Shown here: in pieces, positions 39,342-50,172 of the stretch
Layout: each line of letters starts with the position of its first letter
Position numbering within the stretch: position 1 is the first letter of the stretch
Origin: Pteria penguin
Taxonomy: Eukaryota > Mollusca > Bivalvia > Pterioida > Pteriidae
Reading direction: 5' to 3'
NCBI GenBank assembly: GCA_035048485.1
Contig: CM068586.1
Span: 27,732,349 to 27,796,348 of the forward strand
Length of the DNA: 64,000 nucleotides
Made by a program: the position numbers and the translations under genes
The notes under the pieces: generated by a model
The model's database searches: none
What the model was told of the DNA's origin: nothing
Seen by the model: the letters and a program-made list of their open reading frames with translations, nothing else

Positions 39342-40684
39342 CGGTGTATATATTTTATATATGAAAATGAAACTATGAAATATAAACTAAGTATATGAGA
39401 TTTAAAATGATATATATAAGGTAAATAAGTAAAATCCACACCTGACCAAGCGGAAAGAAAGCCGCCTATTAATTTCAGTAATGATAATAGATGAAATATA
39501 TATATAACCTTCACAAGAAAAGAATTACCCTTTCTTCACCACGCCAATAGAATGATTATATCTCAATATTTCATTAACCTACATATACACATTTTTATAT
39601 ATGCTGTATAATTATGGTGATATACAATTAAATTCAAAAAGCAGATATATGTATTGAGTAAAAGTCAATGATCGCTCATAATAATTTACTTTATAAAATT
39701 TGTCAGGGCGCTCTCGCCTCGACTTCCTATGACCATTACTGTAAATTGATCATTGGAAGCCACTATAGTTTATTGGAATAATTTGTATATACTATTAACT
39801 TATCAAACCATTTGGGACTCAGATATTCCCTATTGGCAGTGCGTGCGCAAAGGATCACAATTCTGAAAGTATGTGTTATCATTAGTGCCTCTTTTCGTAG
39901 AACCCACGTTGAGATCAACATCAATTTGATTAAATGAAACATCTGCAAGTCTGTTGATGATATACAATATATATATCATATGAAGCATGTATAAAACTCC
40001 TATTTCAATTAGATTTAATTAATTCATATCATATGGAATATATCAAACATCTACCTTAAGTGTTATTCTTTTCATCAGTACAACGTAAAATGTTTTGTTG
40101 TATAGAAAATAAAATATGAAGATTTTACCATGACAATTTTCCATCAAATGTCTTTCAGATGACAACCGTTTCTCTTTAACGTCTTTTCTATCTCATCTGT
40201 ATTATAAAGTGCGTGCTATTAATTCCCTATATCAACTGTAATACCGTGAGTATTTCTGTCATTAGTGTCATTCATCTCTATTTCCTGTAGCATTTCCTAC
40301 ATTAATGTATGAATCATTACGCAGAACTATATTTTGACAATGCTGGCAGGCATCGAACTACACTGCTTGACTAATATTGTGACTTTCATTCCATTCTGTT
40401 GAATTCATCAAACGTGAAATCTAATATCTCCCCTAGCACTGCATTTAGGGGTGTATAAATCTAAATTAAACTTTCAATGAAGGTAAAATGCCAAAACATC
40501 GATAGATTCAAGAAATTGGATCGATGTTATATGAAAGTAGATAAGTAATACACTTCCATTTATTGTATTTAACTATACTGGTGATGAAGATAGTAATAGT
40601 GCTATTATCTTAATCACATTATTTGAAAAATAAAAACCATCTTACACTTGATAACACACAGACCTGTTTACTTACATTGTTGTA
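39340..40684. other. Gene-free AT-rich stretch
   Basis: No feature recognised. Confidence 0.5.
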
Positions 40685-41291
40685 TGTGTTTCCATTAAGA
40701 ATGTAATATCAAAGGGATAATTTTATAATTATATTTTGTTTCATCTTTTCCAAAACAATTTTCAGCTATTGTGATTTTCAGTATTAATTCTCATTAAAAA
40801 GTTGTATAAAACAAATATATAATGTACTTTACTGAAATGATAAAAATTGGACACATCATGCATAGATATGTTTATATATGAATAAAGTTTCAGACATTTT
40901 CAATTTGCAAGCATGTATTCGAATAGTTGAAACCTAAGCATAAGCACCTGAATGTATATCATCTTTTTTCGCCGGTACTTCCAACTGACTTCCATGTGTT
41001 TCCATTAAGAATGTAATATCAAAGGGATAATTTTATAATTATATTTTGTTTCATCTTTTCCAAAACAATTTTCAGCTATTGTGATTTTCAGTATTAATTC
41101 TCATTAAAAAGTTGTATAAAACAAATATATAATGTACTTTACTGAAATGATAAAAATTGGACACATCATGCATAGATATGTGTATATATGAATAAAGTTT
41201 CAGACATTTTCAATTTACAAGCATGTATTCAAATAGTTGAAACCTAAGCATAAGCACCTGAATGTATATCATGTTTTTTCGCCGGTACTTC
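40685..41291. repeat. 310-bp near-identical tandem duplication
   Basis: 40685-40981 and 40995-41291 both run from TGTGTTTCCATTAAGAATGT to TTTTTTCGCCGGTACTTC. Reading them side by side shows about four single-base differences in about 297 bp. They are separated by a 13-bp spacer. Either a recent local duplication or an unresolved haplotype join could explain this. No gene lies inside. Confidence 0.92.
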
Positions 41292-41708
41292 GCCGATAAC
41301 GTATGTTCGTATACAATGAACTGTAGTTTATTTTGTGAGTGAGATATCATGAAACAGCATCTACTTTTGTTTGAATATTAATTTCACACATGTCTTAGAA
41401 TTCCCGAAAAAATGTCATTTTGAAATGTTATTTACCACTCTTTTGAAGTTTACGGCTGTAGAACTTCTACACAGTGCTGATTCATATCCATTACATGTAT
41501 ACAGCGTAGAAATTTTTCATATGTATGATTTCATTTTGGACGGATGCAGCTAGCTAAACGAAAGATGCGATTATCGCAGTGTCATACTTTAAATGCAGTT
41601 CATTATTTCATGAGAAATTATCAGAACCGATGCCCCCCCCCCCCCTTTAGTTTTTTTATCAGACAATGGTAAAATAGAGATTAGATTTCCGATAATCACA
41701 TATTGCTG
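41292..41708. other. Unassigned DNA
   Basis: A short C homopolymer lies at 41633-41645. Nothing else was recognised. Confidence 0.4.
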
Positions 41709-41805
41709 AATGTAAAGATGATGGATAAATCCAAACCACAAGTCCAAAAATCATGAAACCATAGGACATACAAAATCAGTGAAAATGAAAAACAAATGGA
41801 AATAA
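41709..41805 (-). mobile_element. Solo 3' tail of RT family A (about 97 bp)
   Basis: The inverse reads CATTTGTTTTTCATTTTCAC, then TTTGTATGTCCTATGGTTTC, and ends GGATTTATCCATCATCTTTA, CATT. This is identical in order to the last 100 bp of copies A1, A3 and A5. It is the shortest family-A insertion seen, and its end fixes the 3' terminus. Confidence 0.8.
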
Positions 41806-43929
41806 TGCAGTTGTGCAATTTTAGACAAAAAGATTTAAATCTGATCTGAAAATTTTTTGAAAAAGAATGAGTAAAGAAGGAGCCATACATGTATTTATTT
41901 GTCGTAGCATTCGTTGCCTGTGTTAATGTTTCCTCAGGATTGTAATTATTTTGTTTGTCCTAGATGGCGCACTCATCCTTTGGGATTTAATTTTTCTATA
42001 TATGCAGGTTTTGTTTTTGATTAGATGTATTGATGTGGAATAATAAATCAGTGACTGATATATCAGTAGATGTAAGAAAGGTATACTATCTGTTGTAAAA
42101 CAAAATCAATAACGTATGGAAGTTCCGTCAGGAACTAAAATATATATGTAAATGAGTTGAAATAAGGATTTCGTATTTATTATCGCGTTAATGTTTTCGG
42201 CGTTTATTTGTTTTGAATTCATAGATTTCAATAATTAACTTACTATATAAAAGACAAGAGCTAGGACAGAGCCACCCCCGGTAAATTATCGGTGCAAAAA
42301 GATGCTGTGCTTGATCATTCAGTATTGATGACTCCTTTCTGATGAGTATCATTGCCATTTTAAACAAATATGTCATGCAAAAGAAACTTGTCATGCAAAA
42401 GAAATACTGGATCTTGTATCGATTACTTACAGCATGCGTACATGTACATGTATATCTATAAAATGCGAATGTACATATTTAGTGTATGGTAAAAGATAAA
42501 ATCGTAAAACGAGAGAATACAATTTCATATTGTGTTAATTAATTATTTCTTCACAACTCAAATACAGATAATCAATTGAAGGTTTTGTGAAGTTGGTTTG
42601 CAGTCATTAATCTTAACACGTTACTCCTCTGATCACATTATATCTAAATAAATTAATAGTCGATTCCAAGATACTGGACATAAGTTTAAAAAGGACAAAA
42701 CATCTCTTCCATTGTATTGTCAAAGACGAAACAGTTCAGAGGTTTGCCCCTGAAAATATTTTACTGAAAATCCTTGTCTATGCAGCTTTATTGATTCGCC
42801 ATGCTCATTTTGTGCAATAACACTAAATATCTTTCCCTCCGTCCCCAAGTACGTTTTGCAAGAAATTCTGTTATTATTATTTTAATTTTATACTGAAAAG
42901 AATTTACAGTATGGACCATATATGCATGTTTCGAGTGACAAACCCTCTCCATTGGTACTTAGATATATAAATAGTAGGAATTGAGAATTCATTCGTTGTT
43001 TAACTTATCTTTCACCTTTTAAAACACCTACTGATATTAATATCATTTCCCATATGTGTTGCATGTCACCAAAGTAAGAATAGAACAGAAAACCACCTGG
43101 GAGTCGTAAGATCTATTTGTGAAACACCTTAAAACACAAAAAGCTGCATTTATTAATCATTGATGTTTCCAATGATTTGTATTATGACATTTAAGGTAAA
43201 GCATATAGTTTGATAGGTCTCATGATGCTGTATGAAAACAACAAACGACATGGCGATATCTTGCAGTTATTTGAATATCAAAATATATATCAACTCACGT
43301 CTAAGGAAATGACGGTAAAAGTTTCATTTGTTTGTTTGATTCCTGGTATCAGTCACGCTAAGACAATTTGACTTATGTGTTGACCGTATTTGCTTAATGC
43401 ATCCCACAGAATTTTAAACCTGTGCAAAGACTTGTAAAGCGGTGTCAGTTAGAGATATCTGACTAAGCTGAATAACAATCTTGGCATTTACATTAATAAA
43501 GACATTAAAGCACCATAATAGTATGTCACTGTCAAATATTAATAGTCGTCAGTTAAAGTGATAGGGGTCACTCAATTTTGTTGACATGCATTTTGTTTTA
43601 ATCTCTAAAGTACTCTCCATTCAAAATAAGGAGGTTCAACAAGTAACTGATAATGTGAGGTCATTTAAATATAAACACAGATAATATAGAATAAGAATGT
43701 TGGTGTCAAATATGAAAAAAGTGACAATATAAGCCAATTTTCTGAAAGCGGGGTTAGTTAGCAAGTCTTTAGGAAAAGTAGCCTTTCCATTCCTTAGTCC
43801 GCATCATGATCAACATTTTGTTACTGCTTAATAATAATGAATTATTTATGTTTCGATCAAAAATGTTCATATTTTAATCAATTCGATATTAATTGTTATA
43901 TCAAAATATATACGCAATTCTACTTTCAG
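41806..43929. other. AT-rich stretch, probably 5' flank or intron of the neuropeptide gene
   Basis: No coding exon is recognised. It ends in the acceptor TTCTACTTTCAG that immediately precedes the neuropeptide start codon, so at least its right part is likely intron. Confidence 0.45.
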
Positions 43930-44346
43930 ATGGTACCGATTACAGTGTTCCTTTCTATCTGTATTATGTCTTCTATGGGAATGATGATGTCCGATACCTA
44001 CCAAGGGGGTGACCAGAAACGTATCTCTCAATCACGGCTTCTGTCTATAGTATCATCGAATCAGCAGAAGGAGATTGAGCTTATTCAAACTTTACTTCAA
44101 ATAGCTCTTGAACGAAATAAGGAAGCTTACAATGAGGATGTGGATTATGGATTAATAATGGATCGGGAAGATGCGAACAAAATGAAAAACATTCTATCCG
44201 AAGATGTTAAATCTGTCAGCAAGCGGAAAGTGTTTTGGCAACCCTTAGGATATGTTCCTGCGTCAATGCGCATGAACGGAAACAGTAGAGACCAAGGGAA
44301 TGATAGTAGAAACCAAAATGGAGGAAAACTTTTACGATATGGTTAA
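43930..44346 (+). CDS. Neuropeptide precursor ending in RY-amide (NKY-like)
   Basis: The ATG at 43930 directly follows a splice acceptor (TTCTACTTTCAG), which is why it is preferred to an in-frame ATG at 43837 inside presumed intron. The 138-residue product starts with a hydrophobic, Met-rich segment (residues 1-20) that fits a secretion signal. A Lys-Arg site lies at 30-31. An acidic helical spacer follows (about 45-90), then Lys-Arg at 98-99. After it comes KVFWQPLGYVPASMRMNGNS, then an Asn/Gln/Gly-rich stretch ending KLLRYG and the stop codon. Prohormone convertase cleavage and C-terminal amidation would release a peptide of about 38 residues ending in Arg-Tyr-amide. This layout, one long peptide at the precursor's end with a Y-amide, resembles the protostome NKY family. 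That match is from memory and unverified; pleurin-like or another molluscan peptide is possible. It probably acts as a secreted GPCR ligand. Confidence 0.8.
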   Translation: MVPITVFLSICIMSSMGMMMSDTYQGGDQKRISQSRLLSIVSSNQQKEIELIQTLLQIALERNKEAYNEDVDYGLIMDREDANKMKNILSEDVKSVSKRKVFWQPLGYVPASMRMNGNSRDQGNDSRNQNGGKLLRYG

Positions 44347-44367
44347 ATTTGTATAAGAAGGAACGTT

Positions 44368-44373
44368 AATAAA
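44368..44373 (+). promoter_or_regulatory. Poly(A) signal AATAAA of the neuropeptide gene
   Basis: A canonical hexamer starts 22 bp after the TAA stop, followed by T/G-rich sequence (TGATTTTGATTTTGTTTTG). This implies a very short 3' untranslated region. Confidence 0.7.
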
Positions 44374-45344
44374 CTGATTTTGATTTTGTTTTGATTCATC
44401 CATACATTACAATTTGTTACTCCTTATTATGATTATAGAACAGGAAATTTAAAAAAGCCATAATTTATCACAATAAAGCCAATATTTTTGCGATGTACAT
44501 TTAAAAATATTTTGTGTTCATAAATGATCACTTACACTGAAAAGTTGAAAGATTAAAAATTCGAAATCATGGAATTATTGTGAATTATCATGTGATGAGA
44601 ACAAACAGAAATATCAACAAAATATTATAATTATATTTATTGCTTATGTGGCAAATACAAAATGACCAAATAAAATAAAAACCGATAGTATACATTTATA
44701 TTAGAATGAATGTCATTTGACAAATACAAATATTCGTAGAGATCATATAAATAAAAACTAACAGCTTCCAGGGAAATGATCTCTAGTCAGATTTCCAAAA
44801 CTCCATTGTTGTGTGTGTCGGCGATGGGATACGAAATATTACACATATATACATAATAATTTTGTGCACCAGATGGACAGTTCGGCAACTACTGTCCCTT
44901 TAGTGATGCTCATGACAATGTTTTTTTGACAAATGTTGTCATTGGCACGCAGGTCAAGCTCGAACAAGCACATTAAAACATTTAAAGACATCACAAAACT
45001 TTTTTTCCTGCTGCGTCTTTGATTTTAGGCAGTCAAAATTGTAAAATATCTGTAAGCAAATGTTTTGTATACCAGTTTACGGGCCCACGTTCCATCTCAA
45101 AAATAGGTTAAATAAATAGAAATAAAACCCATACGCATTTAAAAATAACTCTCCAAATAGAGAGCTAAGAACAACAGGTTCTACAGAGTGAAAGCTCATG
45201 AAAATGTAAATACGAATAGCATTGTTCTCTGCGTTGCTAGCATGATAGTTTATATTTACAAATAAGGAATCACCAGACTGTGTCACTATATTATAAACAG
45301 GAAAATGGGATTGAGAAAAACAAAAGCTTAAAGTTAAACAAAAA
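44374..45344. other. Intergenic DNA with one dispersed repeat fragment
   Basis: At 44868-44925 the inverse reads GAGCATCACTAAAGGGACAG, then GTTGCCGAAC and CATCTGGTGCACAAAAT, matching the repeat at 38690-38800. The minus-strand frame at 45077-45373 lacks supporting features. Confidence 0.5.
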
Positions 45345-46140
45345 ACAAAATGCATAAAACTCCTTATAAACATCGATTGATAATTAGATCTTTCAAGTGT
45401 TCCTCGGAACTTTTTTCTGCAGTACTGACGAAACTTCTAACAAAACTCAAGCACAATTTTCATAAATACTACTCAACTGCTAACTACAGACGCAAAATCA
45501 ATCAGTTGTGGATCGTAAAGAATTCCAAGAAACTTCTAGAGCACATGGGAATTCCTATTTTATATAATGTCACTAGCATCAAGTCTGTTGACTTTTCAAC
45601 TATATATACCACCATTCCTCATCAAAAATTGAAGAATAGAATTACATCAATTATTCAAATCGCCTTCTTTAACAAACATGGAACTCGAAGGTATTAGTAT
45701 CTGACTTGGTTGTGTGGGAGTTTTCCCCAGGGTTTGTACATCCTTATCCCCCCTGTTCATTAAAATGGCTTCAACCATTATGTATTTTACAATACCTTAC
45801 GTGTTTATATTTTTATGACCTCTCAATACGCGATACCTGTTGACCCTTGTTCTTTACATGGAGGATTATTTATAAATTTTTAAATGTAAGTCCTTTGATT
45901 GTTCTGCTGTTACGGTGAGTGGGAAGGTGGGCCCGTAAACCGGTTAACCACACCATTTGTTTGGCTTTTGTCAAATTAAATGACCGTCCTAAGTCGGTAT
46001 CGTAATTGCACTACAATCAAATATTTTTGTAATGTGATATATGTTCTAGTATATTATTTATATTCATGTACTGTATAGTTCTATGGTGACTTCTGCCACA
46101 TAACTGAGCCAGTAACTCCTCTTTTTTCTTTTTTTTTCTC
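45345..46140 (+). mobile_element. RT family B-like copy B5 (RT middle plus 3' tail)
   Basis: An open frame (45350-45697) covers the RT from the P-K-MHK box (MHKTPYKHRLIIRS) through INQLWIVKNSKKLLEHMG to motif A with its catalytic Asp (SVDFSTIYTTIPHQKLKN), then IIQIAFFNKHGTRRY. About 90 bp later the family-B tail starts (TATTTTTATGACCTCTC, GTTGACCCTTGTTCTTTACA). It ends with the GACCGTCCTAAGTCGGTATC terminal block at about 46140. Everything from motif B to the RT C-terminus is deleted. This is the only copy in the window in which motif A is intact. Confidence 0.72.
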
Positions 46141-46237
46141 TCGTTTCATGCCACAATGATACATGACTCCAGCAGCAAGAAAACAGAAAATAAGAATCTT
46201 TCAAATGTTATAATTTTATATAAAAATATTTTTTTGT

Positions 46238-46603
46238 GATTTTAAGTGGGAAATTGTTCCAGCACATTCGGATGGATGTAAATGGCGGGCTACTTCAGGC
46301 CGACATAGTTTATACTTATACGAAGCAGAATTCATACAATCTCTACTCTCCAAAAGCAATAATCAAACATCTCGGTTCCACTTTACTTACAGAAACATCA
46401 ATAACGTTTGGTGGATAAACAACCCTGTATTTGAAAATCATCTCAATATCATATACCCAAAGGTACTCGATATAAAAGATACAACTGAGTGGGCATCTTC
46501 TGCTCCCTACCTCAATATAATCCAGTCAATTAGTGATGATGGTTCGTGGGCATTTTCTACTCCCTACCTCAATATACTCCTGTCAGTTAGTGATGATGGT
46601 TGG
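46238..46603 (+). mobile_element. RT family C relic with an in-frame 57-bp duplication
   Basis: Frames read FSGKLFQHIRMDVNG (motif B degraded), then LQADIV, then a shift to YEAEFIQSLLSKSNNQTSRF and HFTYRNINNVWWINNPVFEN. Here the catalytic YIDD has become NINN. After YPKVLDIKDTTE, a 57-bp unit (46490-46546) encoding WASSAPYLNIIQSISDDGS is repeated at 46547-46603 with several substitutions. The relic is followed by a family-C dispersed repeat. Confidence 0.68.
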
Positions 46604-46805
46604 TTAGTTACCTCATGCTTGCATTTCCGAAACCGGAATTTCAGTTCAGCAGCGTTTCATACGGGAACGGGACTTTTGCAACAGATATTGCAGGCAGGCA
46701 GGGGACTCTTACTCCTTTCGGGCACATAGTCTAACCTCAATTTAATCATTGTATTCAATGGACTTCGATGGTTAACCCTTCGAAACTTTGCTGTTTACTG
46801 AATGG
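46604..46805 (+). repeat. Dispersed repeat family C, copy 4
   Basis: TTTCCGAAACCGGAATTTCA, GGGGACTCTTACTCCTTTCG, GGCACATAGTCTAACCTCAA and GTTAACCCTTCGAAACTTT match copy 1 at 6425-6920 in the same orientation and order. A portion with the TATTTATGTATTTAC word is missing. Confidence 0.68.
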
Positions 46806-47142
46806 AAATTCTATAATCAAACGGACGGGGAGAGTTATATACCTATTTGGATTTAATCTCTTGGTTTATTTATTTAAGTATTTCGATGATCCTACCTATC
46901 TTCAAACTACATGTAGTAATAAAATTCGTAATTTCAGGAAGAATCTCATATAATCGATAGATAGAATACCTTGTATAAATTCCCTAGAATATTTTGTGAC
47001 TACTAACGTAGGTTTAGCTATTAATCGGGACCCCTACTTATTAACTTTATAATTCAACCTAGCAATATCAATAACTTTGTCAGTAAACGATAAAGTAAAA
47101 AGAATACGTAACAATCTTAATTTTCCAATATACTCCAATTAG
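46806..47142. other. Unassigned DNA
   Basis: No feature recognised. Confidence 0.4.
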
Positions 47143-47338
47143 CATGGTTTCGACTCCCACCCTGGGCACACCGGTGTTATGTCTTTCGGATGAGACAGTA
47201 AAACCCTAGTTCCCGTGTCACGGTAGGCGTGGGTCCGTTGGAAACGTCTAAATTTGAATGCAATGCACCAGGCAGATGCCGTTACCATATACGAGAAACA
47301 ACAGTCGAATGACGTAAAGCAATAATCAATCAATCAAT
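47143..47338 (+). mobile_element. tRNA-derived SINE, 5'-truncated
   Basis: It starts at a B-box-like GGTTTCGACTCCC. CTTTCGGATGAGACAGTAAA, GTGTCACGGTAGGCGTGGGT, CAATGCACCAGGCAGATGCC and GTTACCATATACGAG follow, and it ends in AATCAATCAATCAATA. It is the same body as 22418-22690 and related to the inverse of 6624-6815. Confidence 0.78.
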
Positions 47339-48760
47339 AAAAGCAAATCTAGATATAGTACTATATTTTATCTGAAACCAAACTGCACTCCAAATTTATT
47401 GTATAACGATATGAAAGAAGGAAAATACGTTTCAAATAGTCAGAAGTAGTACTACAATGTGGTAAAAATTGATAGTTCTTTACAAGAGATAGTGAGTATG
47501 GTACTATTATGGATTTTATTTATATTACCGGGAAACACACGGGAAGTCACCAGAATAATGGTGGACTTTTCTGGACTTCTACTATACACAAACAATACAA
47601 TAGTACAATGTATAATGTTACAATTACGTGCATGTATGGTTTTGTTTGTTTTATACAACATTATGCATATCTGTTTTCAAAAACATATCATAAACATTTA
47701 TTTTTACATTTTAAAGTACCAGATACAACGACAATTTATCTCAGTTCATTTGCATATTTTACTCATCCACTTGTACAATATAAAGACTAACATTTTCAAA
47801 TGATGCAATTAATCGTTTTATTAGTTTGTTCAAAGGGGATTTGCCAAAACAAAATATGGATCCTTAATCAGCCCACTAAAAGCATCAACAGAAATCATAC
47901 TTTAAGACTTTTAATTATTATTACTGGCACTCATACGACTTACATGGAGGTAATTATGTAAGAACATTCTAATATCAAATATATGGACTGAAAGCAAGCT
48001 CATGCCCCTGATCCGGGAGTCTGCAAATAACAGAGAGTTTACATTCTGAAAAGGATTAGACAAAGTCCTTCATAGTATAGAGTCCCTTGTCTCCACGTTT
48101 ATCATCGCTCACAGAAAAGTCTGTAGAAGGGCCCACATCAAAAGTTATAATCATTGCCATGATCTCATGATCATACTGTCGATCTTAAACACATATAACT
48201 ATCTTTTAGCCCGATGAAATAAAGTTATTGAAACAACAATAACCTAGAATTTTAGGAACATAGCAGTCTAATCAGGGATAAAATAGGAAAGAAATCCAAA
48301 ATGGCCAATTTTGTTATTATGTATCTGGTAGTCAATAGTTTTGATGTTAACATTTAAAAAGCGATCCCCATCTTAGCTCAAGTGGATAAATGTCTTTAAA
48401 GTATCTTTCTAGGTCTGGGTCATCAACTGTAATCACACCAGTTAGATACATGTCGATAAGATCGAAAGGTTTGGATCTTTGAGGTTGATGCATGAACTAC
48501 TTCTCATGATCATATGAATACAAAACAGGTTCACTACAAGGGTATATAAATAAATGCTCATTGGAATCACAATTTGTTATGATAGTTTGTTGTTGAAATG
48601 CGAATAAAATTATAGAGTCCATCAAATAACTTACTGTACGTGATAAATGTCTCGGCAGCGTGACACGGGCTCAGATTTAAAAGGACACATAAAAAGCAAA
48701 AAACAACATTGTCAACTCGAATGTCCAAGTCTCCATGATTAACCACCGGGTTAATTTGTT
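47339..48760. other. Gene-free AT-rich stretch
   Basis: The overlapping frames at 47452-47803 lie on both strands and show no family features. No gene is supported. Confidence 0.5.
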
Positions 48761-49561
48761 GTAAGTGCCATAGTGACATAGCATTAGTTTCTTGCGTATT
48801 TAATATTTCGGCCTACTTACTCTGATAATTCTTCATTCGCGGATTACCTTAGCATCATCTCTCCAAGTGAACTGGAGGTCAAAGAAATCACAGAAAGTAG
48901 TAATTCTACTTCGTTTTAGATATTATGTTGTCTTTCGACATTGATGGTCAGTTGAAGACCTCACCCTATGACAAACGTGACGATTTCAATTTCGCTATCA
49001 CAAACTTTCCTTTCGTAAGTAGCAATATTCATCGCCCGCATACGGCGTATTCATATCTCAGTTAATACGTTATTCCAGAGCATGTTTAAACTACAGTGAC
49101 TTTGTTCTAAGGGCTAGGCGACTTTCAGATAATCTACTCAACCAGGGTTATATGTGTGCTAGACCAACAACGTCGTTACGAGACTCGTATTACTCCATAT
49201 GATATCTCGTTATCCAGACTTTTAAATGATATTCTGGACTTAGACCGATTCCGATCATTTTACACAGATTTGACACCTTCTATACTAGGAGGTTACCTAC
49301 TCTGACTTCTCTATATATAAATTTATATGGAATTTACGCGATTAAACTCTTTCTACTGGGTATATGTCATGGATGGTGCTAGCTAGCAGGAGATGCTCAC
49401 TCTTCCCAGGCACCTGATCTCACTCCATCAAGGGGGTTCACATATGCTCTTCTAGTAGACATTTTTTTTTCTATTTGGTTTTCATTTTCACTGATTTTAT
49501 ATGTCCTTTGCTTTCATGATTTTTGGACTTATGGTTTGGATTTATCTATCATTTTTACATT
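48761..49561 (+). mobile_element. RT family A, copy A5 (5'-truncated)
   Basis: It begins just before AATTCTTCATTCGCGGATTA (the SINNPSFADY region). It continues with frameshifts through YPSELEVKE, KRDDFNFAITNFPF and the SLSRLLNDIL C-terminus, then the complete tail ending TTTATCTATCATTTTTACAT. All catalytic motifs are upstream of its start and absent. Its first 55 bp (TTGTTGTAAGTGCCATAGTG, then TTTCTTGCGTATTTAAT) match the end of the 107-bp family-C 3' sequence at 9384-9490. Confidence 0.78.
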
Positions 49562-49978
49562 ACGTCCCTTGTGCAGAATCTTTACATACATTTAAGTGTA
49601 ATTACACCCTTGTCAGTAAGTTGTGTAATTTCAGACACTTCTTATGACAGATTTGCCTACATTTATTAGAGCGTTGAACTTTTTATGTTGTATATTTGGG
49701 TATTTACAAGGCAAACAGGAAACGCTGACTCCTCCAGGGCACCTGCAGGCCGTTTCACAAAAAATCATACGTACGATATTTTACGTACGTACAAAAATTC
49801 CATAAGTCTGTTTCACAAAGAATCATAACATTACTTACGTAAACTTTTCGTTACGAAAAATCCGTAACTTTACGGATAGCTAAAAGGTGTCAGAACTACG
49901 TAAGGAATTTCCTTAAGTGCTGTTTTCCCATAAATATGGTTGCTGTGTTTTAATTAATACAGCAGCAGACAAGCAAAG

Positions 49979-50172
49979 AAAAAAGAGAGAGTATTTCGCG
50001 ACAGGACTCAAGTGCTGGACACCCTGAATCACAGGGAGTTGATCTAGCGATATCGCCTATCACGAAAGCGCCTCCTTAATTTGATGGACGTGGTCAAGAG
50101 GGATATAGATCCACCCACAAATAGGTCACATTCTATTCCGGCCATTTTATAAGTATTGATAATATTTTAGCA
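49979..50172 (+). pseudogene. Harbinger (HARBI1-like) transposase N-terminal fragment
   Basis: One frame reads KERVFRDRTQVLDTLNHREL, then I-stop-RYRLSRKRLLNLMDVVKRDI, then DPPTNRSHSIPAIL-stop. The RxFRDR, RYR-S/F-xRxxxxxL and TxRSHxIP pattern is characteristic of the region upstream of the DDE nuclease in PIF/Harbinger transposases. Two in-frame stop codons are present and the DDE domain is not found downstream, so the gene is dead. Assignment is by motif recognition only. Confidence 0.65.

Noticed and set aside
43837..43929. Upstream in-frame ATG as start of the neuropeptide precursor
   Set aside because: It would place a non-hydrophobic segment before the signal peptide, and a consensus acceptor lies exactly before the ATG at 43930.
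45077..45373. 98-codon minus-strand frame starting with a hydrophobic segment
   Set aside because: It overlaps the edge of an RT copy, has no cleavage sites or splice signals, and shows no recognised motif.
47452..47803. Overlapping frames of 69-114 codons on both strands
   Set aside because: AT-rich chance frames with no family features and no splice context.
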